A stretch of 64,000 nt of DNA from assembly GCA_002702655.1 (NCBI GenBank), contig PABB01000066.1, forward strand, positions 186,001 through 250,000, in the 5' to 3' direction. The translations under genes were made by a program, and so were the position numbers. The number at the start of each line of letters is the position of its first letter. Within the stretch, counting starts at the first letter, position 1. The notes under the pieces were generated by a model. That model saw only the letters and a program-made list of their open reading frames with translations, ran no database searches and was not told the DNA's origin. This DNA is from Planctomycetaceae bacterium. GTDB lineage: Bacteria; Planctomycetota; Planctomycetia; Pirellulales; Lacipirellulaceae. Shown here in pieces: positions 54,546-63,395 of this stretch.

Positions 54546-55577
54546 TCAGCTCGACGTCGAACAGAGTTCTCCCTCAGGAGGTTGCGCCGACGCGACCGTG
54601 GAGTCGCCGATACGCGCCCCCGGAAACACCAGCCTCACTTGCGCACCGCCAGCCGGAAGATTGGAGAGCAAGACGTCTCCGCCGTGCCTGTTAGCGACAA
54701 TATCGTAAACAACGGTCAGCCCCTGGCCGCGCCCTTCGCCAACGTCCTTGGTCGTATAGAACGGCTCGAATGCTCGAGCGCGGACCTGATCGGGGAAGCC
54801 AGGTCCATCGTCCTGGAAAATGAGATGGTAGTCCCCATGGGTCGCGAGTTCGCTGCGAATCGAGATCACCCCTGGTCCGGACAATTCGGCATGTGTCGCG
54901 GCGATAGCTTCGACGGCGTTCATAATGAGCTCGCAGAACGCTTGGCATAGGTCGCGGTGCGAGCCAAACAATCGCACGGAGTCCGTGGCAAGTCGACATT
55001 GCGGAGTAGCGATACCCTTCCACCGATTTCGCGTGAGTGTCAACGAGTCCTCAATGACGGTGCGCAGACTAACGTCTTTGTACTCCGCCGAGTTGTCGCT
55101 CGATGCGACGTTCATGGCCCGGTTGATCTCGGCGACGGATTCGACGGCGTGCTGCGAATCGCGAATTGCGTCACTGACGTCCTCTTGCGTTTGAAGCACT
55201 CTCGTATTGCGAGCGGCCTCTGCGAGGCCAATCATCGCCCTGCCGTCGCCGTCGTCAAGAATCTCGCTCAGCGCATGGAAGAAGCTCTGGATATCGCGCT
55301 GGCGATCGCGAAGGTAGCTTAGACCTCCCTTGATAGTCTGAAGCGGCGTATTGATTTCGTGCGCCGCTCCCTCGGCGAGCACGCCGATTGCTTCCAGTCG
55401 CTGTCGCGTCGTCGTGCGTTCGTGCAATTGCTTCTGCAGCGTGACGTCGATGGCATCTTGCAGGTGATCCTGCTCGACTGCCGCTTCAACCGCGATGACG
55501 AGGGCGACCAGTCCGACGCCCTGGCCGACAGAATGGAACTGTCGTATCGCGTCAACTTCAGCGAACTGCGTCATCAC
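54546..55577 (-). CDS. Sensor histidine kinase, short sensor part
   Basis: 343 residues. A hydrophobic stretch near residues 17-32 (VGQGVGLVALVIAVEAA) may be a membrane helix or buried strand. The H-box is GAAHEINTPLQTIKGG with phospho-acceptor H73; the N-box is CELIMNAVEAI, G1 is DDGPGF, and G2 is GRGQGLTVV where GTGLGL is usual. There is no receiver or PAS domain in the visible frame. The start is a GTG (55577) or the following ATG, with a stop not far upstream, so a lost N-terminal sensor is possible. No response regulator is adjacent. Confidence 0.85.
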   Translation of the reverse strand: MMTQFAEVDAIRQFHSVGQGVGLVALVIAVEAAVEQDHLQDAIDVTLQKQLHERTTTRQRLEAIGVLAEGAAHEINTPLQTIKGGLSYLRDRQRDIQSFFHALSEILDDGDGRAMIGLAEAARNTRVLQTQEDVSDAIRDSQHAVESVAEINRAMNVASSDNSAEYKDVSLRTVIEDSLTLTRNRWKGIATPQCRLATDSVRLFGSHRDLCQAFCELIMNAVEAIAATHAELSGPGVISIRSELATHGDYHLIFQDDGPGFPDQVRARAFEPFYTTKDVGEGRGQGLTVVYDIVANRHGGDVLLSNLPAGGAQVRLVFPGARIGDSTVASAQPPEGELCSTSS

Positions 55578-56192
55578 GAAGACGAGTGAGCCGGCGACGA
55601 CAACTGACTACAAGCGACGGTACGAGCCGCCGGGATCTCGCCGCTGGGAACTCAAAGACACTTGGGCCGCGGCGCCTTAAATCTTGCTGAGTTCGGCGAA
55701 GCCGACCCTTTCGGCGGGGATCGGGAGCACCGGCCTGCGAGTCGGCTTAGGCCCGTTGTCGCACAGCCGGCGGCATGCTGTGCGCAGACGGTTTTCACGA
55801 TCGACAGTCAAATCGAATTGGCGCAATTCGACGGTTGATCGGATTGTTGTGTTGGTTATGGCGAACTCTCCGGTACGCCGGGCGGATTTCAGCGTCATGA
55901 CCGCCAATGCGATACCGCTTGTCCAGCCGTGCCGTTGCCGGCCTGCTAGTGTTGTGCACAGTGAAACTGCGCAAAGGCGCGGCCGCAGACCGACGCGTGG
56001 CGATCACCCGTCCCCCAGTGGCCCGCCGGGCGTCGTCGGCGCACGGCGTCAACCGTGCTTCCACTGGTTGTCGACTGGGCGGCACGATGATAGCGTGTTG
56101 GCGCACGCGACGATTCTTCGCCCCGATTGCCCCAGGGGTTGTTTGCTGGTCGGATCCCAACTCCCGCACACCGTTACTCCGCGAGATTCACG
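55578..56192. other. Gene-free region between the histidine kinase and the epimerase
   Basis: 615 bases. An open plus-strand frame (about 55684-56196) has an Arg/Ser/Pro-rich translation typical of non-coding high-GC DNA and no ribosome-binding site. No hairpin, tRNA or operator was recognised. Confidence 0.35.
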
Positions 56193-57152
56193 ATGAATTG
56201 TCTGGTTACCGGCGGCGCCGGCTTCATTGGTTCCCACGTCGCCACCGCACTGGTCCGCCGCGGCGACCGCGTGCGGGTGCTCGACAATCTGTGCACCGGC
56301 TATCGCGCCAACCTGGCCCATGTTGCAGGCGACGTCGAGTTCATCGAAGGCGACGTCCTGGATGACGCGCTCGTGGAGAAGAGTCTGGACGGGGTTGAAG
56401 TCGTGTTTCACCAGGCCGCCCTGGCTTCGGTTCCCCGGAGCATGGAACGGCCGCTCGACACGCATGAAGCGTGCGCGACCGCGACGCTCAAGCTGTTGAT
56501 TGCCGCGCAGCGGGCCGGCGTGCGCCGCGTGGTCTATGCCGGTTCGAGCAGTTGCTACGGCGACCAACCGTTTGCGTCGAAGCGCGAGATCGACCTGCTG
56601 TCGCCCTTGTCGCCCTACGCCGCCGCCAAGCTGGCGGGCGAGATGTACTGCCAGGCGTTTGCCGCGTCGCTGGGGGTCGAGACGGTCACCTTGCGGTACT
56701 TCAACGTGTTCGGGCCGCGACAGGATCCCGACGGCGCCTACGCGGCGGTCATTCCGAAGTTCATTTCGCGCATGCTCGCGGGCGGGCGGCCGACAATCTT
56801 CGGCGCCGGCTTGCAGTCGCGCGATTTCACTTACGTCGACAACGTCGTCGAGGGCAACCTCCGCGCCGCCGCCGCGGAGGGCGTCTCCGGTCGGGTGTTC
56901 AACCTGGCTTGCGGCCAGCAGTTCAACCTGTTGCAGCTGGTCGCCGCGCTGAACGAGATACTGGGAACGGACTTGCAGCCCGAGTTCGCGCCGCCGCGTG
57001 CCGGGGACGTGCAAGAGAGCTTGGCTGACGTGACGGCCGCACGGGCTCTGCTGGGCTACGAGCAGCAAATCGGCTTCGACGAAGGGCTCCGTCGGACCGT
57101 CGACTACTTCCGCCAGGCGCAGTCCGCCGAAGTGTCCGCCTGCGACGCATAA
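56193..57152 (+). CDS. NAD-dependent UDP-sugar 4-epimerase, WbpP-like
   Basis: 319-residue extended short-chain dehydrogenase. The Rossmann motif TGGAGFIGS is at 6-14, the catalytic Ser region is AGSSSCYGD, and the Tyr-x3-Lys is in SPYAAAKLAGE. The segments HQAALASVPRSM, LRYFNVFGPRQDPDGAYAAVIPKF and SRDFTYVDN match WbpP-type UDP-N-acetylglucosamine C4 epimerases more closely than GalE. It would supply UDP-GalNAc or UDP-GalNAcA-type sugars for surface glycan. It starts at 56193 with a weak GAGA upstream. Acetamido versus plain sugar preference cannot be proved by reading. Confidence 0.85.
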   Translation: MNCLVTGGAGFIGSHVATALVRRGDRVRVLDNLCTGYRANLAHVAGDVEFIEGDVLDDALVEKSLDGVEVVFHQAALASVPRSMERPLDTHEACATATLKLLIAAQRAGVRRVVYAGSSSCYGDQPFASKREIDLLSPLSPYAAAKLAGEMYCQAFAASLGVETVTLRYFNVFGPRQDPDGAYAAVIPKFISRMLAGGRPTIFGAGLQSRDFTYVDNVVEGNLRAAAAEGVSGRVFNLACGQQFNLLQLVAALNEILGTDLQPEFAPPRAGDVQESLADVTAARALLGYEQQIGFDEGLRRTVDYFRQAQSAEVSACDA

Positions 57153-57237
57153 CGCGGCCGTCAGCAGAGTTCGTGACGATGATCCGGCGTCGCACTCTGG
57201 GGTGATGAGGACGCTTGCCTTGCGCTGCACCTGACTC

Positions 57238-58680
57238 TCACGAACGCGACGACTCGGTGCTGGCGGAGACGCCCAACGCGCGCAGCTTCTTCCGCAAACT
57301 GGCTCGCGAGATGCCCAGCATCTGCGACGCTTTGCTTTGATTGCCGCGGGTGTGCTGCAGCAAGCGGACCAGTAGTTTGCGTTCTGCTTCCGCAAGACAC
57401 TCGGAATACAGTTCGGCCGTCCCGGCTTGCAGTCGGTCATCGACGAATTGCCGCCAATTCGTGAGGAACCAATCGGAGTCCTCTTTCGTCACGGGCGCGG
57501 CTGTCGCCATGGGCCGTCGGATGAGCGCCGCTTCGACCGCCTGCACGTCGACCAGCGCACCGGGAGCCTGCAGCACGGCCCGCCGGATTACGCCCTGCAA
57601 TTCGTCACAATTACCCGGCCAGGGCTGCTGGACAAGCAACTGAATCGCTTCGTCGGCCAGGCGAGCAGGCTCGCTCTGCTGGCCGCTGCCCTCTTCGAGC
57701 GACAGGAATTGTTCGGCCAACGCCGCGATGTCTTCCTGCCGTTGTCGCAAGGGAGCGACGGCAATTTCGCCGGCTGACAGGAGATAGTACAGATCGGAGC
57801 GAAATGCCGCGGCGGCCGCCAGTTGGCTGAGGTCGGCGCTCGTTGCGGCGATCACCCGCGGCAACCGGCTCGTCGACGCCCCTTCGGCGTTATGGGCAGG
57901 CTGCAACCTGGCGAGCAAGTTCGTTTGCTGAGCCAGCGGCAAGGCTTGGATCTCCTGCAGCACGAGCGTTCCGCCCGCCGCTTGCGACCACAGGCCGGCC
58001 CCCTCTTGCGATCCGTCGAACAGTTGCGCCGCCAATTGGTCGGCGTCGTACGCGGGGCAATGCAGCGTCAGAAACGGCTTTGCTGCCAACTCGGAATTGC
58101 GATGAATCTCTCTGGCGATCGCTTCCTTGCCCACGCCGCGCTCGCCGATCAGCAGCACCGGGGCGGTTGTTCGCGCGAAACGGCCAATCGCACGAAAAAC
58201 CTCAAGCATGGCTGGGGAACTGCCGACCAGGGCAGCAGCATGCGGCAGCGGTCGCCGTTGGGACCCTTCGGCAAACGCCTCGTCGGCGTTCCGGTTGCGT
58301 TGCTCCGCGGCACGCTGCACGGCCGTGCGGACGAGATCGGGATCCAGAGGCTTCGACAAAAAGTCGAACGCTCCGCTCTTGGCCGCGGCGATCGTTGCCG
58401 GGCCATCGGTGCGCGTCTGCACGAAGATCACCGGCAGTTGCGGATCGAAGTCCACGATCTGACGCAATACATCGGCGCCGTACGCGTCGGGGAGCACCGA
58501 GTCGAGCAGCACGACCTGCGGCTTGCGGGCCCGAATCAGATCGAGCCCCGCGGCGCCCGTCATTGCTGAAATCAAGAAATACCGCGACCGATTCAGCATG
58601 CCGCGCAGCAGGTGAGCGACAGTGGGGTCGTCATCCACGACGGCGATCAGCTGGCGGGGAGTGGACGACACGGGCGGCAA
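57238..58680 (-). CDS. NtrC-like response regulator with divergent AAA+ domain
   Basis: 480 residues. Receiver domain with D16-D18 and phosphoacceptor D60 (VVLLDSVLP), and K110 (FLSKPLD). The AAA+ domain keeps Walker A GERGVGKE (179-186), WPGN and FRSDLYY, but the region that should read GAFTGA is FDGSQEGAGLWSQ (221-233) and Walker B is GGTLVLQE (236-243) with Gln for the usual Asp. The Fis-type helix-turn-helix (SKASQMLGISRASLRKKL) is intact at the C-terminus. It should bind DNA, but sigma-54 activation is doubtful. Convergent with the epimerase gene. Confidence 0.85.
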   Translation of the reverse strand: MPPVSSTPRQLIAVVDDDPTVAHLLRGMLNRSRYFLISAMTGAAGLDLIRARKPQVVLLDSVLPDAYGADVLRQIVDFDPQLPVIFVQTRTDGPATIAAAKSGAFDFLSKPLDPDLVRTAVQRAAEQRNRNADEAFAEGSQRRPLPHAAALVGSSPAMLEVFRAIGRFARTTAPVLLIGERGVGKEAIAREIHRNSELAAKPFLTLHCPAYDADQLAAQLFDGSQEGAGLWSQAAGGTLVLQEIQALPLAQQTNLLARLQPAHNAEGASTSRLPRVIAATSADLSQLAAAAAFRSDLYYLLSAGEIAVAPLRQRQEDIAALAEQFLSLEEGSGQQSEPARLADEAIQLLVQQPWPGNCDELQGVIRRAVLQAPGALVDVQAVEAALIRRPMATAAPVTKEDSDWFLTNWRQFVDDRLQAGTAELYSECLAEAERKLLVRLLQHTRGNQSKASQMLGISRASLRKKLRALGVSASTESSRS

Positions 58681-59117
58681 GGCTGGCGAACAGATGGTGG
58701 TTCTAGCGGCTAACCCAGATTAGCGGGCAAAACGCGTGCCCGCGCTTTCGCCATCGGCCCGATCAGCCGGGAGGGGGCCGAATCCACTTGTCGTCTCCCG
58801 GCGATTGCCGCTTCGTCGGGACGGCTGCACGATACACACGCCCGCAAGATGCCCCGTCGGAGGGCAGTCGTGCCCGAAATGTGTGCAGACCGCTGGCGCC
58901 CGACGGTCCGCATGGCGCGGTCAGGCAAGGGGCGCCGGCGCTAGCAGTTCTTTCACGCATTCTGGCCTTACGACGCCGAATAGCCACACAGACGGTGGAG
59001 GTTCGCCACGGGCTTGCGAGGCACAAGCCCAGCGGGCGAGCGATACTTGCCGCCGGCGAACGGATGTCGCCGGGACTCGCCGTCCATCGACCCAAAGTTG
59101 TACGGAGACAACAAGCG
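58681..59117. other. Intergenic region between the NtrC-like gene and the porin gene
   Basis: 437 bases between divergent genes. One plus-strand frame stays open into the porin gene from 58788, but the translation has no homology and the signal peptide starts at 59118. No promoter could be assigned; a TGGCGC near 58914 lacks the -12 GC. Confidence 0.35.
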
Positions 59118-60518
59118 ATGAACAATCGGACATGGTTCCGCGGCGCCGCGGCGCTGGCGATGACAGCAGTTTCGCTGTCGGCTGCTGTCGCCGCTCCCCC
59201 CGCGCCGAATCCTTGTGCCGCCTCGCACAAGGGGCTGTTTTACCTGAATGATTTCAGCTACCTCGACTCGCCCCAGTACGATGGCAGCTGTTTGGGCGAC
59301 AGCTTCAAGCAACTGCCGGTCGGCGACTTCGGCACGGTCGATTTCGGCGGCGAGTTTCGCGAGCGGTATCATCACGAGGTTGGCATGGGCCAATCCGGCG
59401 GTCTGAGCCGCTTTCAAGACACGACGACCAACTTCTGGTTGACGCGGCTGCGGACGTACATGAATTGGCAGGTGTCCGACTGCCTACGCTTCTATTGCGA
59501 GGGCATCTACGCGGACGCCTCGACCGACGACGGCAACTACATTCCCCGCGGCATCGACCGCAACTATGGCGATATTCTCAATTTGTTCGTCGACGTTGCG
59601 TTGCTCGACGGCCTGACCGCCCGCGTTGGACGCCAGGAACTGCTTTACGGCAATCAGCGTGTGGTATCGCCGTTGGACTGGGCCAATACGCGCCGCACGT
59701 TCGAGGGCGCCCGCCTGCTGTACAAGGGCGACGAGTGGGCCACCGACGTGTTCTACACGAATTTTGTCCCGGTCGACGTCAATGACCTCGACGAAGCCGA
59801 CTACGATCAGACGTTCTACGGCTTCTACTCGACGTACGCGGGCTTCCAGAACTTCACCGTCGACGCATACTACCTGGGCTACGACAACGAGAACACGGGG
59901 CCCGCCAACGGCAACCAGGACTTCTCGTTGCATACGCTGGGTTTGCGCATCAACGGCTCGCTCGATAACTGGCTCTTCGAGTTGGAAGGCGGACCGCAGT
60001 TCGGTCGTCAGAGCGGGCTAGGCGTGGATCATTCGGCCTGGTTCGGCACGGCCGGCTTGGGACGCAGCATGACGAAACTGCCGTGGTCGCCCACGCTGTG
60101 GTGCTACTACGACTACGCATCCGGCAACTCGGGCGGCGGCGACTGGAACCGTTTCAATCAGTTGTTTCCGTTGGCGCACAAGTACTTCGGCTTCATCGAC
60201 GCCGTGCAGCGCTCCAACGTCGAGTCGCCCAACGTGCTGTTGACCATGAAGCCGAGCCCCAAAACGACCATTCTGCTGTGGTACTGGCACTTCATGGCTG
60301 CCGAGGCGGGCGACATCGTGCCGGCGATCGGCGGCACGCCTACGCAGGCCGTGGCGAGCGACCACTTGGGCGACGAGCTGGACCTGATCGTGCAGTACGG
60401 CCTTTCCCCGCGATCGAACATCCTGTTCGGATACTCGCACTTCTGGCGCGGCGACCGGCTGGCCGGTTCTCCCCAGGATGCCGATTTCTTCTACAGCCAG
60501 TACACGCTGAATTTTTAA
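59118..60518 (+). CDS. Outer-membrane porin, Alginate_exp family
   Basis: 466 residues from the ATG at 59118 with GGAG upstream. Signal peptide (WFRGAAALAMTAVSLSAAVAAPP), then a pattern of amphipathic strands: VDFGGEFRERYHHEVG, FWLTRLRTYMNWQVSDCLRFYCEG, ARVGRQELLYGNQRVVSPLDWANTRRTFEGARL, LFELEGGPQFG and ILFGYSHFWRG. The block around GRQEL-x-YG-x-QR-x-V and the R-T-F-x-G-A-R-L segment resemble the alginate export (AlgE) family. It ends in YTLNF, a terminal Phe for BAM insertion. It probably passes a solute or oligosaccharide across the outer membrane; the solute is unknown. Confidence 0.82.
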   Translation: MNNRTWFRGAAALAMTAVSLSAAVAAPPAPNPCAASHKGLFYLNDFSYLDSPQYDGSCLGDSFKQLPVGDFGTVDFGGEFRERYHHEVGMGQSGGLSRFQDTTTNFWLTRLRTYMNWQVSDCLRFYCEGIYADASTDDGNYIPRGIDRNYGDILNLFVDVALLDGLTARVGRQELLYGNQRVVSPLDWANTRRTFEGARLLYKGDEWATDVFYTNFVPVDVNDLDEADYDQTFYGFYSTYAGFQNFTVDAYYLGYDNENTGPANGNQDFSLHTLGLRINGSLDNWLFELEGGPQFGRQSGLGVDHSAWFGTAGLGRSMTKLPWSPTLWCYYDYASGNSGGGDWNRFNQLFPLAHKYFGFIDAVQRSNVESPNVLLTMKPSPKTTILLWYWHFMAAEAGDIVPAIGGTPTQAVASDHLGDELDLIVQYGLSPRSNILFGYSHFWRGDRLAGSPQDADFFYSQYTLNF

Positions 60519-60550
60519 ACCGCTGGCTACCCCCAAAAGGGGCTGGTTGA

Positions 60551-60600
60551 TGAGAGCACGCAGCGATCGCAGTGCGAAAGCACTGCGGTCGCTGTTCTCA
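60551..60600 (+). terminator. GNRA-loop hairpin after the porin gene
   Basis: CAGCGATCGCAGTGC (60561-60575) pairs with GCACTGCGGTCGCTG (60580-60594) through a GAAA tetraloop, with one G-U pair; TGAGA and TCTCA extend it. No T-run follows, so it may be a 3'-end stabiliser or a factor-dependent terminator. Confidence 0.55.
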
Positions 60601-60712
60601 TATCATCGTCGGACAACGTCGCATGCGGCGAGACGAACCTCGACGCAGACTCGGCCGCCCTCGTCGGATTTTTCTGGACGCGCCCACATCCGGCACTCGC
60701 TATCGCTTCGGT

Positions 60713-60730
60713 TGTGCGAATTCGCACAAT
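60713..60730. promoter_or_regulatory. Perfect 18-bp palindrome, putative operator of nrfHA
   Basis: TTGTGCGAATTCGCACAA is its own reverse complement. It abuts a TTGACA box. If transcription starts near 60766, its centre is at about -44, close to where CRP/FNR-family activators sit. The half-site TGTGC is not a standard FNR box, so the regulator is unknown. Confidence 0.6.
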
Positions 60731-60759
60731 TGACATCGTTCCCAGCGACGTTTACCCTC
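60731..60759 (+). promoter_or_regulatory. Candidate sigma-70-type promoter of nrfHA
   Basis: TTGACA (60731-60736, perfect -35), a 17-base spacer, then TACCCT (60754-60759, 3 of 6 with the -10 consensus). The weak -10 beside a palindrome suits an activated promoter. Confidence 0.45.
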
Positions 60760-60891
60760 TCGGTTCAAAGCAGCGTGCTTCGCGTGCATGTGATGTCGGT
60801 TGATTGTGCAGCGGCGTTTCTCGTCGCCTGCTTGCGCGGCAAGCGAAATCGCAATGCACGGCTTGTCGTCATATTGAATTGGTTGCGTCGC

Positions 60892-61377
60892 ATGCCGGCC
60901 TCTCCGCGCACCAAGGTTCTCGCAATTTCCCTTGCCGTCATGCTAGGCGTGTTGGGCGGGCTGGGCGTGTTTACCTTTGGCTATGGCGAGGGGCACGCGT
61001 ATCTCAGTAACGACCCGGCCGCATGCACCAACTGCCACGTGATGCAGGGCCAATACGATTCGTGGCTCAAGTCCAGCCATCATGCCGTGGCTGTCTGCAA
61101 CGACTGCCATACGCCGCACACGTTCGCCGGCAAATACCTGACCAAAGCGGACAACGGATTCTTCCATTCGCTGGCGTTCACCACCGGCGATTTCAAAGAT
61201 CCGATTCAGATCAAGCCGCGCAACAGTCGGATCGTGCAGCAAGCCTGCATCGGGTGCCACCAAGAACTGGTCGATCACATGCTGCCGGTCCATGAGGGCG
61301 GCGACATGCTGTCCTGCGTGCATTGCCACCAGGGGGTCGGCCACGCTCAATCCGTTTCGCCACATCGACAGCCTTAG
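60892..61377 (+). CDS. nrfH: Cytochrome c nitrite reductase small subunit, quinol dehydrogenase
   Basis: 161 residues from the ATG at 60892. One N-terminal membrane helix ([23 protein letters not shown]) is followed by four CxxCH haem sites: CTNCH (45-49), CNDCH, CIGCH and CVHCH. This is the NrfH/NapC tetrahaem plan that takes electrons from menaquinol and passes them to NrfA. It lies 11 bases before nrfA on the same strand. Longer in-frame starts (for example at 60790) would place Arg-rich sequence ahead of the helix and overlap less likely coding DNA; no strong Shine-Dalgarno decides the matter. Confidence 0.92.
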   Translation: MPASPRTKVLAISLAVMLGVLGGLGVFTFGYGEGHAYLSNDPAACTNCHVMQGQYDSWLKSSHHAVAVCNDCHTPHTFAGKYLTKADNGFFHSLAFTTGDFKDPIQIKPRNSRIVQQACIGCHQELVDHMLPVHEGGDMLSCVHCHQGVGHAQSVSPHRQP

Positions 61378-61388
61378 GGCGTCCTGCC

Positions 61389-63194
61389 ATGACAACTGCA
61401 AAGTCTGCTTTCCGCCGCCGCAAACCTCGCCGTCTGCAAATGGGCAGTGCGCGTTTGTTGGTCCTGGCGTTCCTGGCCGCCGCAGCCGCGACCGCGCTGG
61501 TGGCGTGGGTGCTGATCGAGATGTTCAGCCGCAAGCAAGAAGCGCGAACGCCGTTTGTGCGCGTGGCGGAAGTCAACGAAATTTCCACTGACCCTGAGCC
61601 TTGGGGACGCAATTGGCCGCATCAGTTCGACGGTTGGAAGTCGACCGCGGGCGACCGGTTCTACGGCGGCAGCAGCGCCATGCCGCAGAGTAAGCTGGAA
61701 ACGTACCCCTGGCTGAAACGGTTGTACGCCGGCTATGCCTTCAGTATCGACTACCGCGAAGCGCGGGGCCACGCGTACATGTTATACGACCAGGGCGTCA
61801 CGGAGCGGGTAACCAAGAAACCCCAGTCTGGCGCCTGTTTGCATTGCCACGGCTCGACCACCGTGTTGTATCGCAAAGTCGGGCTGGAAGCGCTCGGCAA
61901 GGAAGCGGACGATGAGACGCTGGCGGCCAACTTCAACATGGAAGCGGTGCAGCGCGGGTTCGAGGAGGTCAGCACCAAGACCTACGAAGAAGTCTTAGCC
62001 ATGCTCAAGCAAATGCCCGACGGCACGCCGGACGAGAACGAGCCGGTGTTTCCGCAGGCGCCTGCGGGCGGGTTCGAAGGCAAGTTCGCCGGCGAGCCGG
62101 TCCCTGAGGACCATCCGCAAGTCGGCGAGGCCCACCCCGTCACGTGCATCGATTGCCACGATCCTGAGAGCATGGCCGTGCGCGTCACGCGTCCGGGATT
62201 CATCGACGGCATTGCGGCGCTCGCCGCCAGCGACGCACCCGCGCCGCATCTGCCCAGCATCGGCAAGTGGCGCCAGGGCGACCGCAAGCAGCCGTACGAC
62301 CCGAACCTGCTGGCCAGCCGACAGGAAATGCGGTCCTACGTGTGCGGCCAATGCCACGTCGAGTACTACTGCGCCAACAAGATGACGCTCACTTTCCCGT
62401 GGAAAAACGGGCTGAAGATGGAGGATCTGGAAAAGACGTGGGACGAGCAGAAGTTCCCCGACGGCACGCAGTTCTTCGACTACAAGCACGGCGAGACCGG
62501 CGCCCTGATCTACAAGGTGCAGCACCCCGAGTTTGAGCTGTGGAGCCAGGGCATTCATGCCCGCAGCGGCGTAAGTTGCAGCGATTGCCACATGCCCTAC
62601 CAACGCGTGGGCGCGATGAAGGTCAGCAACCACAATGTTCGCAGCCCGCTGGAGAGCATCAACGCATCGTGCCAGAACTGCCACCACCAGAGCGAGGGGG
62701 AACTGCGCAATCGCGTCGAAACGATCCAGCAGAACAACCTCGCGCTGCTGGACCGGGCGGCCAACGCCATGACGGACATGCTCGACTCGATTCTCGAGGC
62801 CGAAGCCGCTGGCGCCGAGGGTGATCAACTCAACGAGTTGCTTGCGCTGCAGCGCAAGGCCATGTGGCGGATCGACTACATCAGCAGCGAGAACTCCCGC
62901 GGTTTCCACGCCTCCCAAGAGGCGGCCCGCATTCTGGCCGAGTCGATCGACTACAGCCGGCAGGCCCAAGCTCTGGCTTTGCAGTATCGAGCCCCCGAGG
63001 CGCCGGCCATCGACCAGATGCCGACCGAGGGAGTGCAAGGCGTGACGCCAACCAATCCGGAGGATCTGACCGCAGAGGCCGCCGAGGGGGAGAGTGATTC
63101 GACGGAAGATGATGCGGACGCCGCGGCGGACGACGAGCCAGGCGACGACGCAGCCGCCGACTCCGCAGACGACGCCGACGCGGCGTCGCAATAG
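61389..63194 (+). CDS. nrfA: Ammonia-forming cytochrome c nitrite reductase, CxxCH active-site variant
   Basis: 601 residues, longer than the usual 480 or so. It reduces nitrite to ammonium with six electrons at a pentahaem centre outside the inner membrane. Haem motifs: CLHCH (150-154), [22 protein letters not shown] and CQNCH. The first corresponds to the active-site haem, which in E. coli is CxxCK; here the proximal Lys is His. The catalytic Tyr (VEYY) and His ([10 protein letters not shown]) are kept. An uncleaved-looking N-terminal helix (21-46) may anchor it, and the last 45 residues are a very acidic Asp/Ala/Glu tail. Confidence 0.94.
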   Translation: MTTAKSAFRRRKPRRLQMGSARLLVLAFLAAAAATALVAWVLIEMFSRKQEARTPFVRVAEVNEISTDPEPWGRNWPHQFDGWKSTAGDRFYGGSSAMPQSKLETYPWLKRLYAGYAFSIDYREARGHAYMLYDQGVTERVTKKPQSGACLHCHGSTTVLYRKVGLEALGKEADDETLAANFNMEAVQRGFEEVSTKTYEEVLAMLKQMPDGTPDENEPVFPQAPAGGFEGKFAGEPVPEDHPQVGEAHPVTCIDCHDPESMAVRVTRPGFIDGIAALAASDAPAPHLPSIGKWRQGDRKQPYDPNLLASRQEMRSYVCGQCHVEYYCANKMTLTFPWKNGLKMEDLEKTWDEQKFPDGTQFFDYKHGETGALIYKVQHPEFELWSQGIHARSGVSCSDCHMPYQRVGAMKVSNHNVRSPLESINASCQNCHHQSEGELRNRVETIQQNNLALLDRAANAMTDMLDSILEAEAAGAEGDQLNELLALQRKAMWRIDYISSENSRGFHASQEAARILAESIDYSRQAQALALQYRAPEAPAIDQMPTEGVQGVTPTNPEDLTAEAAEGESDSTEDDADAAADDEPGDDAAADSADDADAASQ

Positions 63195-63266
63195 CCTGCT
63201 TGCGGCGATTCAACGCCGCGGACGATCGGGCCGCGCTCAACGTCAATCGCCATACAATTGAACAAT

Positions 63267-63312
63267 GCCCGGCCGACAGACGCGATTCGCCTGTCGGCCG
63301 GGCTTGTATCAT
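63267..63312. terminator. Hairpin terminator between convergent nrfA and cysJ
   Basis: GCCCGGCCGACAG (63267-63279) and CTGTCGGCCGGGC (63291-63303) are perfect 13-base complements; GCG/CGC continues the stem inside the loop. TTGTATCATTTCC follows. It probably ends nrfHA transcription. Confidence 0.65.
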
Positions 63313-63395
63313 TTCCTCGAGCCGCGGCAGCCGCGTGCACGCCGCTTTCTCTTGCGCCGCGTCAATCATTACGGTCGCCAGCATGACCGACGCGG

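Noticed and set aside
55684-56196. 170-codon plus-strand frame upstream of the epimerase
   Set aside because: Arg/Pro/Ser-rich, no ribosome-binding site, and it overlaps the epimerase start; non-coding.
58788-59117. 110-residue N-terminal extension of the porin frame
   Set aside because: The signal peptide begins at 59118 with its own GGAG; the extension is Arg-rich and lacks homology.
60551-60600. GAAA-loop hairpin considered a standard rho-independent terminator
   Set aside because: No T-run follows the stem, so only a possible 3'-end element was listed.
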